DNA of 53,845 nt from Zoogloea sp. (lineage in GTDB: Bacteria > Pseudomonadota > Gammaproteobacteria > Burkholderiales > Rhodocyclaceae): NCBI RefSeq assembly GCF_030157465.1, contig NZ_JAOAUU010000077.1:1-53845 (forward strand), given 5' to 3'. Numbering within the stretch: the first letter of the stretch is position 1; each line of letters starts with the position of its first letter. Of this stretch, positions 39,878 through 49,720 are shown piece by piece. A model generated the notes under the pieces. That model did not search any database, was not told the DNA's origin, and saw only the letters and a list, made by a program, of their open reading frames with translations. The position numbers and the translations under genes are program-made.

Positions 39878-40333
39878 ATGCTCGATCAGGCCGTACCCGA
39901 CTTCACCCTTGCCGCCACCGGCAGCCCCGCCTTCAGCCTGTCCAGCCTTCAAGGCCGGAAAGTCGTGCTCTACTTCTACCCGAAGGACAGCACCCCCGGC
40001 TGCACCACCGAAAGCCAGAACTTCCGCGACCTGCACGACGAATTCATTGCCGCAGGCGCCGTCGTGCTCGGCATCTCCCGCGACAGCATCAAATCCCACG
40101 ACAACTTCCGCACCAAGCAGGCCCTGCCCTTCGATCTCATCTCCGACCCGGATGAAACCGCCTGCACGCTCTTCGGCGTCATGAAACTCAAGAACATGTA
40201 CGGCAAACAGGTGCGGGGCATAGAACGCAGCACCTTCGTCATCGACGCCGCCGGCATCCTGCGGCGCGAATGGCGTGGCGTGAAAGTGCCCGGTCACGCC
40301 CAGGAAGTGCTGGATTACATCAAGACCCTCTAA
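39878..40333 (+). CDS. bcp: peroxiredoxin of the Bcp/PrxQ family
   Basis: Thiol peroxidase reducing H2O2 and alkyl hydroperoxides. The 151-residue protein has YFYPKDSTPGCTTE with the peroxidatic Cys42. The resolving Cys found five residues later in E. coli Bcp is Gln47 here; the only other cysteine is Cys96 in DETACTLFGV. It would therefore work as a 1-Cys enzyme or use Cys96. The ATG at 39878 gives the family start. It is followed by the PhoH-like gene after 47 bases. Confidence 0.93.
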   Translation: MLDQAVPDFTLAATGSPAFSLSSLQGRKVVLYFYPKDSTPGCTTESQNFRDLHDEFIAAGAVVLGISRDSIKSHDNFRTKQALPFDLISDPDETACTLFGVMKLKNMYGKQVRGIERSTFVIDAAGILRREWRGVKVPGHAQEVLDYIKTL

Positions 40334-40380
40334 CAGCCCGCCCGCTTCCTCTCCCACACACGCCGAGAAGGACCGACACC

Positions 40381-41805
40381 ATGGCAACCCGCCGCACCGG
40401 CAAGTCCAAGACCCCCGCCACCAAGCTGTTCGTCCTCGACACCAACGTGCTGATGCACGACCCCACGAGCCTGTTCCGCTTCGAGGAGCACGACATCTTC
40501 GTGCCGATGATGACTCTCGAAGAGCTCGACTCCAACAAGAAGGGCATGTCGGAAGTGGCCCGTAACGCACGGCAGGCCAGCCGCACGCTCGACGAAATCG
40601 TCAACTCCTGCCCCGAGGGCATCGAATCGGGCATCAGCCTCGTCGGCCCGTCATCCGAGCTGGCCAGCGGGCGCCTGTTCCTCCAGACCGAGGCGGTCGA
40701 TGTCAAGCTGCCCGCGGCGCTGCCGACGGCCAAGGGCGACAACCAGATCCTCGCGGTGGTGCTGCACCTCTTCGAGAAGTTCGACCGGAAGCGCGCGGTC
40801 ATCCTGGTGTCCAAGGACATCAACATGCGCATCAAGGCCCGTGCGCTGGGCCTCGCCGCACAGGATTACTTCAACGACAAGGTTCTCGAAGACACCGACC
40901 TGCTCTACACCGGCACCCGTGAGATCGACACCGCCTTCTGGGAAGCCAACGGCAAGGATCTCGAATCCTGGAAGCAGGACGGCCACACCTACTACAAGCT
41001 CAAGGGCCCCGACACCGCCGACCTGCTGATCAACGAATTCGTCTTCCAGGAAGGCGAAGGCGAGCAGCCCCTGCAGGCCTGGGTCAAGGACAAGGCCGGA
41101 CGCACCGTCACCCTTGAAACCCTGATCGATTACTCCCACCAGAAGAACAACACCTGGGGCATAACGGCGCGCAACCGGGAGCAGAACTTCGCCCTCAACC
41201 TGCTGATGAACCCGGAGATCGACTTCGTCACCCTCCTCGGTCAGGCCGGCACCGGCAAAACGCTGCTCACGCTGGCAGCCAGCCTGACCCAGGTGCTCGA
41301 GACCAAGCGCTACTCGGAAATCATCATGACCCGCGTCACCGTACCGGTGGGCGAGGACATCGGCTTCCTGCCCGGCACCGAGGAAGAAAAGATGGCCCCG
41401 TGGATGGGTGCCCTGGAAGATAACCTGGACGTGCTCAACGGCACCACCGGCGAGGGCGGCGAATGGGGCCGGGCCGCCACGCGCGACCTGATCAGGAGCC
41501 GCATCAAGATCAAGTCCCTCAACTTCATGCGCGGACGCACCTTCATCAACAAGTTCCTGATCATCGATGAAGCCCAGAACCTGACGCCCAAGCAGATGAA
41601 AACCCTCATCACCCGCGCCGGCCCCGGCACCAAGGTGGTGTGCATGGGCAACATCGCGCAGATCGACACGCCCTACCTCACCGAAGGCTCGTCGGGCCTC
41701 ACCTACGTGGTCGATCGCTTCAAGGGCTGGGCCCATTCCGGCCACATCACCCTGCAGCGTGGCGAACGCTCCCGCCTCGCCGACCACGCCGCCGAAGTGT
41801 TGTAA
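40381..41805 (+). CDS. PIN-domain/PhoH-type ATPase (PhoH2-like)
   Basis: A 474-residue fusion of an N-terminal PIN ribonuclease-like domain (about 14-160, starting FVLDTNVLMHDP with Asp20) and a C-terminal PhoH ATPase domain with Walker A GQAGTGKT (287-294) and Walker B FLIIDEAQN. PhoH2 proteins studied in mycobacteria are RNA helicase-nucleases, so an RNA-decay role is likely by family. The ATG at 40381 has GAAGG upstream. It is downstream of bcp and may be cotranscribed with it. Confidence 0.93.
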   Translation: MATRRTGKSKTPATKLFVLDTNVLMHDPTSLFRFEEHDIFVPMMTLEELDSNKKGMSEVARNARQASRTLDEIVNSCPEGIESGISLVGPSSELASGRLFLQTEAVDVKLPAALPTAKGDNQILAVVLHLFEKFDRKRAVILVSKDINMRIKARALGLAAQDYFNDKVLEDTDLLYTGTREIDTAFWEANGKDLESWKQDGHTYYKLKGPDTADLLINEFVFQEGEGEQPLQAWVKDKAGRTVTLETLIDYSHQKNNTWGITARNREQNFALNLLMNPEIDFVTLLGQAGTGKTLLTLAASLTQVLETKRYSEIIMTRVTVPVGEDIGFLPGTEEEKMAPWMGALEDNLDVLNGTTGEGGEWGRAATRDLIRSRIKIKSLNFMRGRTFINKFLIIDEAQNLTPKQMKTLITRAGPGTKVVCMGNIAQIDTPYLTEGSSGLTYVVDRFKGWAHSGHITLQRGERSRLADHAAEVL

Positions 41806-41966
41806 GCAGCATCACCCACCCGGGCCCCCTTCACGGGTGGCCCGGTTGCCCTCATGGGCATCCGCATCAAGACATCCACCCACTCGCCGTAAACACGATG
41901 ACCGCAGGCTGCAAGCCCGGCAACAAGAGGAACCCCCCGGCATCTTCGCCGGCAGGAGAGTAGCGG

Positions 41967-44900
41967 GTGGGAGATAAAAAGCAGATCGATCGGAGCCCGC
42001 TGCCGAAGGCGTACTGGGGGCAGATCGTCGCCATGCTGACGACGGCCCTCGTGCTCGGCTACCTTTCCTGGACGGGCTATAACGACGTCATCAACAAGGC
42101 GGAAGCCACCTCCAGCGGCGTTGCCCGGGTCAACGCCTTCGCCCTCGACACCACGCTCAACACGGTCGACATGCTGCTGGCAGAATCGGCCGTCCTGCTC
42201 GCCCCCCTCATCGACGAACCGGCAGCGCTTCAAAAAACCTGGCAAGCCGAAGCCCCCCGCCTGCGCCACTACCTTGCGCGCATCCCGCAGGTGGACAGCA
42301 TCCGGATTTTCGACGCCAGCGGCGAGCTTCGCCTGACCACCGCAACAATGCTGCGCCCCATGAACGTGGCCGATCGCCCGCACTTCCAGCGCGTCCGCGA
42401 CGACCCCGATGCCGGCCTGGTCATTTCCGACGTGGTCATATCCCGCACCACCGACCGCAACGCCGTCATCCTGCTGCGCGCTATCCGCGACTCGCAGGGG
42501 CGTTTTCTCGGTGCCGTGAGCTCGCCCCTCGACCTGAGCTATTTCGATCGTCTGCTCGAAGATGCCCGGCTCGGCACGGACGGCGCCGCCGGAATTCGTC
42601 GCATCGACACGGGCACCCTCATCACCCGCCGCCCCTACGTTCCCGGCGCCATCAACAAGTCCGAACCCACCCACCCGGCTCACCAGCTGATCCTCGAAGG
42701 CCGGAAATCCGGCACCCTGTCCAACGCGAGCCGCTTCGACGGCATCCAGCGGGCCACCAGCTTCCAGAGGCTCGAACACTTCCCCCTGTACGTTGTCGTC
42801 GGCGTCTCCCACGCCGAAATGCTCCGCGAGTGGCGCTGGCGCGCCGCCGCCTCCGCGGCCCTGGCCGCCCTGGCCCTGATGTCGGTGTTTCTTTTCTACC
42901 GGCGCATGGCACGCAGCAATCGCCTGCTGCAAGGCGTGCTGGACGCGGCCTCTGAAGTGGCGATCATTTCCACCGACAGCAAAGGCCTCATCACCGTGTT
43001 CAACCGCGGCGCCGAAAACCTGCTGGGCTACACCGCCGCAGAAACCATTGGCAAGCTGCGCCTTGATCACTTCCAGCCCCCCGACAAGCCCGGCGCCCCG
43101 ATCCCGGCCCACAACCCGGCCAATGTCGACCAACACGAGCGCACCTGGCTGCGCAAGGATCACAGCCTCGTCCAAATCGCCGAAATCGTCACGCCGATCA
43201 CTTCCGGCAGACAGCGCGCCGTCGGCTATCTCTGCGTCGCCCACGACGTGGACAAACAGAAACGTGTGGCCGGCCTGCAGGCGGCCCAGAACCGCATCCT
43301 CGAAATGATCGCCAGCGATGCGCCGCTGCCCCTCGTCCTCGATCAGCTGGTACGCGGCCTCGAATCCCAGGCCCAAGGCATGCTCTGCTCGGTCCTCCTC
43401 TTCGACGCGCCGAGCGGCACCCTGCGCCACGGCGCAGCCCCCAGCCTGCCCGACGCCTTCAACCGGGCCATGGACGGCCTGCTCATCGGCAGCGACAGGA
43501 ACGCCGACGCAAGCAGCGCCTTCATGCACGACGCCCTCCTCATCGACGACATCCAGACCGACCCGCGCTGGGCCTGCCTGCACGACGCAGCCCGCGCGGC
43601 CAAGCTGCACGCCTGCTGGTCGTCTCCCATCCTCGATGCCGGCGGCGGCCTGCTCGGCACCTTCGCCCTTTACAGCACCGGCCCCGCGCTGCAGATCGAC
43701 ACCGCCGAACAACTGGTCGACATGGCCACCCACACCGCGGCCATCGGCATCGCCAGCGCCCACTCCGCAGCGGCCCTGGCGGAAAGCGAAAAGCGCATGC
43801 GCCTCGCCCTCCACGCGGCCAACATGTTCGCCTACGAATACATCACGGGTAGCGACAGGGTCTATCGAAACGGCAACCTGCCCCGCAGTTGGGGCCTGCC
43901 TCCGGAAGGCACCGGAAAAGCCTACTTCAAGCTCGTCCATCCCGACGACGAGAAACACTTCCTGGCCGCCCTCGCCGGCCTCACCCCCGAGGCCCCCGAA
44001 TACGCGATCGAATACCGCCTGAGCCACCCCAACGGCACCTACATCTGGGTCGCCGACTGGGCCAGCGCCACCTTCGACGACAGCGGCCGTATCGATCGCG
44101 TCTTCGGCGTCTGCCGCAACGTCACCGAACGCAAGGCGCTCGAAAACGAACTGAGCCGGCACCGGCAGCACCTCGAACAACTGGTCGCCGAGCGCACCGC
44201 CCAGCTTTCCAGCTCGGAAGCCAGCATCCGCCTGATCCTCGAATCCACTGCCGACGGTGTTTACGGCGTGGACACCCACGGCCGCGTCACCTTCATCAAC
44301 CCGGCCGCCTGCCGCATGCTGGGGCTTGCCGCAGACAGCGTCGTGGGTGCGCACATCCACGCCCTCATCCACCACAGCCACCCCGACGGCCGGCCCTATT
44401 CCCCGCTGGACTGCCCGACCAACCAGACCCTGCGCCTCGGCGAAGTCGTCACCATCAGCGACGAGGTGTACTGGCACGCCGACGGGCATCCGGTGCCCGT
44501 CATCTACTCCACCCACCCGATGATCCGGGACGGCCATATTGTTGGCGCAGTGATCAGCTTCATGGACGTCACCGAACGGCGGGCAATGGAAGAAGCCCGC
44601 GAGCAAGCCCGCCAGGCCGCCGAAAAACTGGCCCGCATCAGAAGCGAATTCCTGGCCAACATGAGCCATGAAATCCGCACGCCCCTCAACGGCATCCTCG
44701 GTTTTGCGGAGATCGGCCATCGGGACAGCCTTGACAGCCGGACGCGGCAGGTCTTCGCCCACATCCTCGACTCGGGCAAGCTGCTTCTGGGCGTGGTGAA
44801 TGACATCCTCGACTTCTCCAAGATCGAAGCCGGCAAGCTGCACCTGGAATCCGTGGCAACCGACCTGCCGCGGCTGCTCGAGGCCACCGCCGGCACATTC

Positions 44901-45749
44901 AGCGAAAGGGCCAGCAGCAAGGGCCTGAGCCTTCGCCTCGAACTGGCCCCGAATCTGCCCGTCGCCTGCACCCTCGACCCGCTGCGGGTCAGCCAGATCC
45001 TCGCCAACCTGCTCTCCAACGCCCTGAAATTCACCGAGGCTGGCACCGTCACGATCCACGCCGCACGGGACAACGACCAGCTGGTATTCCGCGTCAGCGA
45101 TACCGGCATTGGCATCGACCCCTGCCGCCTGAACCAGATTTTCCTGGCCTTCGAGCAGGCCGACAGCTCAACCACCCGACGCTTCGGCGGCACCGGCCTC
45201 GGCCTGGCCATCACCAGGCAGCTCGTCGGCCTCTTCGAGGGCCGCATCGAAGCCACCAGCGAGCCCGGCCACGGCAGCTGCTTCGAAGTCCGCCTGCCCT
45301 ACGTGCCGGCGGAAAACGCCAGCCTGCACGCCCCCCACGCCATCACTGCCAGCCCCCAGGCCGAACGCCTGGCCGGCATCTCCATCCTGGCCGCCGAAGA
45401 CAACGAAGTGAATCAACTGGTGCTCGAGGACATGCTGCTCTCGGAAGGCGCCCGCCTCGAAATGGTCGACAACGGCCGGGCGGCGGTCGAACGGGTTGCC
45501 GCAAGCCGCCCCGGCAGCTTCGATATCGTGCTGATGGACATCCAGATGCCGGAAATGGACGGCTACGAAGCCACCCGGCGCATCCGTCTACTGGCGCCGG
45601 CGCTGCCCGTCATCGGCCAGACCGCCCACGCCATGGCCGAAGAAAAGGCCAAGTGCATGAATGCCGGCATGGTTGACCACATCGCCAAGCCGATTGATCT
45701 CGACACCCTCGTGGCCAGCATCCTGCGCCACGCCCGCCGGCCGGCCTGA
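41967..45749 (+). CDS. membrane-bound multi-sensor hybrid histidine kinase
   Basis: A 1260-residue kinase. Order: TM1 about 16-37; periplasmic double-Cache-like sensor 40-285; TM2 about 291-311; PAS about 318-430; GAF about 440-600; PAS about 608-725 ending in an NVTERKALE linker; coiled coil 726-750; PAS about 752-870 (DVTERRAME); HisKA SHEIRTP (His901); HATPase with NALKF, DTGIGID and GGTGLGL; receiver about 1125-1255 with AEDN and Asp1191. There is no HPt or output domain, so it needs a separate phosphotransfer partner. GTG start at 41967 with GGAGAG upstream. The ligand is unknown. Confidence 0.92.
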   Translation: MGDKKQIDRSPLPKAYWGQIVAMLTTALVLGYLSWTGYNDVINKAEATSSGVARVNAFALDTTLNTVDMLLAESAVLLAPLIDEPAALQKTWQAEAPRLRHYLARIPQVDSIRIFDASGELRLTTATMLRPMNVADRPHFQRVRDDPDAGLVISDVVISRTTDRNAVILLRAIRDSQGRFLGAVSSPLDLSYFDRLLEDARLGTDGAAGIRRIDTGTLITRRPYVPGAINKSEPTHPAHQLILEGRKSGTLSNASRFDGIQRATSFQRLEHFPLYVVVGVSHAEMLREWRWRAAASAALAALALMSVFLFYRRMARSNRLLQGVLDAASEVAIISTDSKGLITVFNRGAENLLGYTAAETIGKLRLDHFQPPDKPGAPIPAHNPANVDQHERTWLRKDHSLVQIAEIVTPITSGRQRAVGYLCVAHDVDKQKRVAGLQAAQNRILEMIASDAPLPLVLDQLVRGLESQAQGMLCSVLLFDAPSGTLRHGAAPSLPDAFNRAMDGLLIGSDRNADASSAFMHDALLIDDIQTDPRWACLHDAARAAKLHACWSSPILDAGGGLLGTFALYSTGPALQIDTAEQLVDMATHTAAIGIASAHSAAALAESEKRMRLALHAANMFAYEYITGSDRVYRNGNLPRSWGLPPEGTGKAYFKLVHPDDEKHFLAALAGLTPEAPEYAIEYRLSHPNGTYIWVADWASATFDDSGRIDRVFGVCRNVTERKALENELSRHRQHLEQLVAERTAQLSSSEASIRLILESTADGVYGVDTHGRVTFINPAACRMLGLAADSVVGAHIHALIHHSHPDGRPYSPLDCPTNQTLRLGEVVTISDEVYWHADGHPVPVIYSTHPMIRDGHIVGAVISFMDVTERRAMEEAREQARQAAEKLARIRSEFLANMSHEIRTPLNGILGFAEIGHRDSLDSRTRQVFAHILDSGKLLLGVVNDILDFSKIEAGKLHLESVATDLPRLLEATAGTFSERASSKGLSLRLELAPNLPVACTLDPLRVSQILANLLSNALKFTEAGTVTIHAARDNDQLVFRVSDTGIGIDPCRLNQIFLAFEQADSSTTRRFGGTGLGLAITRQLVGLFEGRIEATSEPGHGSCFEVRLPYVPAENASLHAPHAITASPQAERLAGISILAAEDNEVNQLVLEDMLLSEGARLEMVDNGRAAVERVAASRPGSFDIVLMDIQMPEMDGYEATRRIRLLAPALPVIGQTAHAMAEEKAKCMNAGMVDHIAKPIDLDTLVASILRHARRPA

Positions 45750-45810
45750 GGTCTCGAGCGGGCCGGGCCGCATCGGCGCAGGCCCGCACCCCGGAGGGAT
45801 CAATCCGGCA

Positions 45811-46875
45811 TCAGCCTGCGGACGACGAGGCGAGTTCCTGCGCCGCGGCTGCCAGGCTTGCCGGATCGAGCCCGGACAACACCAGCTCCTGCCCCTCCGC
45901 CAGCCGGCGATACAGCCCCTCGCCACCGCGCAGATAGGCCGGATCGTAATGGGCCGTGACCAGTTCCTCGGCCAGCTGGCGCCAGGTGCCGGCCTCCACC
46001 ATCGCCTGCCACCCGGCAACCCGCTTGTGGCCATGCTGCGGCGCCAGGCGCTCGAGCTTGGCATTGAAGGCCGCAGGGTCGGCAATCAGGTCGGAATAGC
46101 GCTCCAGCAAATGATCGATGCGGGCGACCAGCGGCGCCTGGATACGCACACACTCGCCACTGCGCAGGCACTCGAAGAGCACGCCCGGCGAATGCAGCCG
46201 TCCGACGCGCCGGCTTTCGGACTCGGCCCACACCGGCCGCGCCGGATCGAAGCCCCGCAGAACGGACCACAGCTGTGTTTCGAAAGCCTTCTGGCCCGGC
46301 TGGCTGCTGTTCGGTTCGCCGCCCAGCACCGAACCACGGTGATTGGCCAGCCCTTCCAGGTCCAGCACCTGCTCGCCCGCCGCGGCCAGCGCATCGAGCA
46401 GCGCCGTTTTGGCGCTGCCGGTGGGCCCGCAGAGAATCTTGAACGTGAGCGCCGGCGGCAACGCATCGAGCTCGGCCAGCACGTGATTGCGGAAAGACTT
46501 GTAGCCGCCTTCGAGACGCCGGGCAGCCCAGCCGATCTGGCCGAGCACAACCGTCATCGAACCGCTGCGCTGTCCGCCGCGCCAGCAGTAAATCAAGGGT
46601 TTCCAGCCCTTCGGCTTGCTGAGAAAATGCGCCTTGATGTGGTTTGCGATATTTCGCGACACCAGCGCAGCCCCCACCTTGCGTGCCTCGAAAGGCGACA
46701 CCTGCTTGTAGAGCGTGCCCACCCGGATGCGCTCCTCGTCGTCGAGCACCGGGCAGTTGATGGCCCCGGGAATATGGTCTTCGGCAAACTCGGACGGCGA
46801 ACGCACGTCGATGATGGCGTCGAACTCGTCGAGCTGCTCGAAGCGGGCGGAAAAGGGGGCAGAATGAGAAGACAC
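45811..46875 (-). CDS. mnmH: tRNA 2-selenouridine synthase
   Basis: Replaces sulfur by selenium in 2-thiouridine at the wobble position of certain tRNAs, using selenophosphate (known as SelU/YbbB). The 354-residue protein has a rhodanese domain with the catalytic Cys97 in IYCWRGGQRS and a P-loop domain with GPTGSAKT (150-157). I start at GTG 46875; the open frame continues into the antisense of selD, which is a shadow. The start has no strong ribosome-binding site. It is divergent from selD with 36 bases between, so the supplier and user of selenophosphate probably share control. Confidence 0.93.
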   Translation of the reverse strand: MSSHSAPFSARFEQLDEFDAIIDVRSPSEFAEDHIPGAINCPVLDDEERIRVGTLYKQVSPFEARKVGAALVSRNIANHIKAHFLSKPKGWKPLIYCWRGGQRSGSMTVVLGQIGWAARRLEGGYKSFRNHVLAELDALPPALTFKILCGPTGSAKTALLDALAAAGEQVLDLEGLANHRGSVLGGEPNSSQPGQKAFETQLWSVLRGFDPARPVWAESESRRVGRLHSPGVLFECLRSGECVRIQAPLVARIDHLLERYSDLIADPAAFNAKLERLAPQHGHKRVAGWQAMVEAGTWRQLAEELVTAHYDPAYLRGGEGLYRRLAEGQELVLSGLDPASLAAAAQELASSSAG

Positions 46876-46911
46876 GATGAACAACCCGCTGAATGAACTG
46901 GAAAAAAAGAG

Positions 46912-47961
46912 ATGACTGAAGCACCCCTGCGACTCACGGAATTGTCTCACGGCGGCGGATGCGGCTGCAAAATCGCCCCCGCCGTACTGAGCGAAATGCT
47001 CAGTCACATGCCTGCCGCCAAGCCCTTCGCCAATCTGATGGTGGGCACCGAAACCGCCGACGATGCCGCCGTGTGGCGCCTCAACGACCAGCAGGCCCTG
47101 ATCGCCACCACCGATTTCTTCATGCCCATCGTCGACGATCCCTTCGACTTCGGGCGCATCGCCGCCACCAACGCCCTTTCCGACGTTTACGCCATGGGCG
47201 GCACGCCCATCATGGCGCTGGCCATCGTCGGCATGCCGGTGGGCAAGATGTCGCTGTCCGACATCGGCCGCATCCTCGAAGGGGGCGCCAGTGTTTGCGC
47301 GGCAGCCGGCATTCCGGTGGCCGGCGGGCACAGCATCGACTCCCCCGAACCGATCTACGGCCTCGTCGCGCTGGGCATCGCCCACCCGGACGTGATCAAG
47401 CGCAACCGCGATGCCCGCGATGGCGACGTGCTGATCCTCGGCAAGCCGCTGGGCGTCGGCATTCTCGGTTCCGCCATGAAAAAAGGCGTGCTCGGTGAAG
47501 ACGGTTACGCCCAGATGATCGCCACCACCACCCGCCTCAACACCGTGGGCCCGGCCCTGGCCAGCCTGCCGGGCGTGCACGCGCTGACCGACGTCACCGG
47601 TTTCGGCCTGCTCGGCCATCTGCTGGAGGTGTGTCGGGGTGCGGGTCTGGGCGCGGCGGTGGCGGCTTCCAGCGTGCCGGTGATGCCGGCGGCCGTGCCG
47701 TTTGCCAAACAGGGCATCGGCCCCGGCGCAATCGCCCGCAACCTCGACAGCTGCGGCAACGCGGTGCGCTTCGACGACGGCGTGGAAAGCTGGCAGCGCA
47801 ACGTGCTCGCCGACGCCCAGACCAGCGGCGGCCTGCTGGTGGCCTGCGACGAAGCCAGTGTCGCCACCGTGCTGGAAACCTTCCGCAGTGGCGGTTTTGG
47901 CGACGCGGCGGTGATCGGCCGAATGCATTCCGGCGCCGCCGAGGTGCACATCACCGCCTGA
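46912..47961 (+). CDS. selD: selenophosphate synthase
   Basis: Makes selenophosphate from selenide and ATP. The 349-residue protein has the N-terminal HGGGCGCKI with Cys17 and Lys20 (a Cys, not selenocysteine, form), ETADDAAVW, TTDFFMPIVDDPFDFGRIAATNALSD in parts, AGGHSID and DVTGFGLLGHL. Together with mnmH this shows a selenium-tRNA pathway; selA and selB are not in the window, so selenoprotein synthesis cannot be judged. A large hairpin follows the stop. Confidence 0.97.
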   Translation: MTEAPLRLTELSHGGGCGCKIAPAVLSEMLSHMPAAKPFANLMVGTETADDAAVWRLNDQQALIATTDFFMPIVDDPFDFGRIAATNALSDVYAMGGTPIMALAIVGMPVGKMSLSDIGRILEGGASVCAAAGIPVAGGHSIDSPEPIYGLVALGIAHPDVIKRNRDARDGDVLILGKPLGVGILGSAMKKGVLGEDGYAQMIATTTRLNTVGPALASLPGVHALTDVTGFGLLGHLLEVCRGAGLGAAVAASSVPVMPAAVPFAKQGIGPGAIARNLDSCGNAVRFDDGVESWQRNVLADAQTSGGLLVACDEASVATVLETFRSGGFGDAAVIGRMHSGAAEVHITA

Positions 47962-47985
47962 ACCTGCCCGCGCGCACGCCCCACA

Positions 47986-48031
47986 AAGCCAAAACCGCGT
48001 TCCGCCGGGGAGAGCGGAACGCGGTTGGCTT
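47986..48031. terminator. large stem-loop between selD and the CoA-transferase gene
   Basis: A perfect 13-bp stem (47993-48005 with 48014-48026, 8-nt loop) is extended by AAGCC/GGCTT (47986-47990 with 48027-48031) across a 2-nt bulge. Neither side has a T-run, so it may be a Rho-dependent or bidirectional 3'-end structure for two convergent genes. Confidence 0.55.
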
Positions 48032-48148
48032 GGGGAGATGCAGGCGATGTTACGAGGCTCCGGATCGAAGGGCGCTTTCGATCAGCCGAAGCCTGCGGAG
48101 CGCGGCCTGCGCGCGCCCGCGTTCGGGGTGAGCGTTCGGGGCAAACCC

Positions 48149-49663
48149 TCAGGCCGGCACGGCTTCCGGCTGGCGCTCCAGCATCGAGCCGCTGTGCTCG
48201 TAGCGCAAATGCCAGGCAAAGGCCTCCTGCAGCAACTGCGGGGTGTGGCCGCCACGGCGGCAGGCGCGCAAGTAATAATCACGCAGCACGTCGCGGTAGA
48301 GCGGATCGGTGCAGTGGTCGATGATCTGCCGGGCCCTTTCGCGGGGAGCCAGACCGCGCAAGTCGGCCAGGCCGTGCTCGGTCACGATGATGTCGGTGTC
48401 GTGCTCGGTGTGATCCACGTGGGTCACCATCGGCACGATGCTCGAAATCGCTCCGTTCTTGGCGATCGACTTGGTCACGAACACCGACAGGTGCGCGTTG
48501 CGGGCAAAATCGCCCGAGCCGCCGATGCCGTTCATCATGTGCGTGCCGCCCACGTGGGTGGAATTCACATTGCCGTAGATGTCGCACTCCAGCGCCGTGT
48601 TGATGGTGATCAGGCCAAGGCGGCGAATCACTTCGGGGTGGTTGCTGATCTCCTGCGGACGCAGCACCAGACGCGACTTGTACTTCTCGATATCGCCCAG
48701 CACCCGCTCATACGTACCGTGCGAAAGGGTGATGCTGGACGCCGACGCAAAACTCAGGCGACCGTCGTCAAGCAGTTCGACGGTGCTGTCCTGCAGCACT
48801 TCCGAGTACATCTTCAGATCCCGGAAGGGTGAATCCAGCATGCCGTGCAGCACCGCGTTGGCGATGGTGCCGATGCCGGCCTGCAGCGGCTGCAGCGACG
48901 CCGACAGACGCCCGGCCTTCACTTCGTGGCCCAGGAAATCATTCAGGTGACCGGCAATTGCCCGCGTTTCGTCGTCCGGCGGCAGCACGTTGGACGGGCT
49001 GTCGGCCTTCTCGGTGATCACGATGGCGACGATCTTTTCCGGGTCCACCGGAATGAACGGCAGGCCGATGCGCTGCTCGGGCGAAATCAGCGGAATCGGC
49101 AGGCGGTGCGGGCGGTAGGTGGGGATGTAGATGTCGTGCAGGCCTTCGAGCCCGGCCGGCATGGTCAGGTTGATCTCGACGATGATTTTTTTCGCCAGCA
49201 CGGCAAAGCTGACCGAATTGCCCACCGAGGTGGTCGGCACGATGCCGCCGTTCTCGGTGATGGCGGTGGCCTCGACCACCGCGATATCCACCGGCGCAAG
49301 CTGGCCGGAGCGCAGCTGCTCGACGGTTTCGGACAAGTGCTGGTCGATGAACATCACCTCGCCGGCGTTGATCTTGCGGCGCAGCGTCGGGTCGGACTGG
49401 AACGGGATGCGGCGACTGATCACGTTGGCGTCGGTGAGCACCTTGTCGATGTCGTTGCCCAGGGATGCGCCGGTCATCAGCGTGATCTGCAGCGGCTCGT
49501 TGGCAGCCCGCTCGGCCAGCGCAAAAGGCACGGCCTTGCAGTCACCGGCGCGGGTGAAGCCGCTCATGCCGACCGTCATGCCGTCGCGAAACAGTTCGGC
49601 GGCGGCTTCGGGCGACATGATGCGGTCCCGCAGGCGGGCAAGGCGAATACGATCCATGGGCAT
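48149..49663 (-). CDS. acetyl-CoA hydrolase/transferase family protein (succinyl-CoA:acetate CoA-transferase type)
   Basis: Transfers CoA between short-chain acids. The 504-residue protein resembles the SucCoA:acetate CoA-transferases (AarC/Cat1). A likely catalytic Glu is E288 in KMYSEVLQDS by analogy with AarC. The CoA-binding C-terminal Gly-rich loop reads NGIGGSGDFARNA, followed by SIVPMVTHVDHTEHD. It begins at ATG 49663 with GGAG seven bases upstream. Divergent from a LysR regulator, which probably controls it. Likely substrates are acetate and succinate, but propionate cannot be excluded. Confidence 0.88.
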   Translation of the reverse strand: MPMDRIRLARLRDRIMSPEAAAELFRDGMTVGMSGFTRAGDCKAVPFALAERAANEPLQITLMTGASLGNDIDKVLTDANVISRRIPFQSDPTLRRKINAGEVMFIDQHLSETVEQLRSGQLAPVDIAVVEATAITENGGIVPTTSVGNSVSFAVLAKKIIVEINLTMPAGLEGLHDIYIPTYRPHRLPIPLISPEQRIGLPFIPVDPEKIVAIVITEKADSPSNVLPPDDETRAIAGHLNDFLGHEVKAGRLSASLQPLQAGIGTIANAVLHGMLDSPFRDLKMYSEVLQDSTVELLDDGRLSFASASSITLSHGTYERVLGDIEKYKSRLVLRPQEISNHPEVIRRLGLITINTALECDIYGNVNSTHVGGTHMMNGIGGSGDFARNAHLSVFVTKSIAKNGAISSIVPMVTHVDHTEHDTDIIVTEHGLADLRGLAPRERARQIIDHCTDPLYRDVLRDYYLRACRRGGHTPQLLQEAFAWHLRYEHSGSMLERQPEAVPA

Positions 49664-49720
49664 TGCGTTTTCTCCGATCCTCGGTTGTGTGGCCCCATCT
49701 CGACGGACGAGTCGGCTGGC

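Noticed and set aside
41806-41966. Riboswitch-like leader before the multi-sensor kinase
   Set aside because: Only a GC-rich hairpin (around 41820-41855) is seen; no match to a known riboswitch core such as the c-di-GMP type.
41703-45059. 1118-codon open frame antisense to the multi-sensor kinase
   Set aside because: Shadow of the real gene, which has recognisable PAS, GAF, HisKA, HATPase and receiver domains.
46876-47949. N-terminal extension of mnmH across selD (712-codon frame)
   Set aside because: The extension is antisense to selD; homology to MnmH begins just after GTG 46875.
47986-48031. Possible SECIS-like element after selD
   Set aside because: Bacterial SECIS elements lie directly after an in-frame UGA within a coding region; this stem follows a normal stop with no downstream frame.
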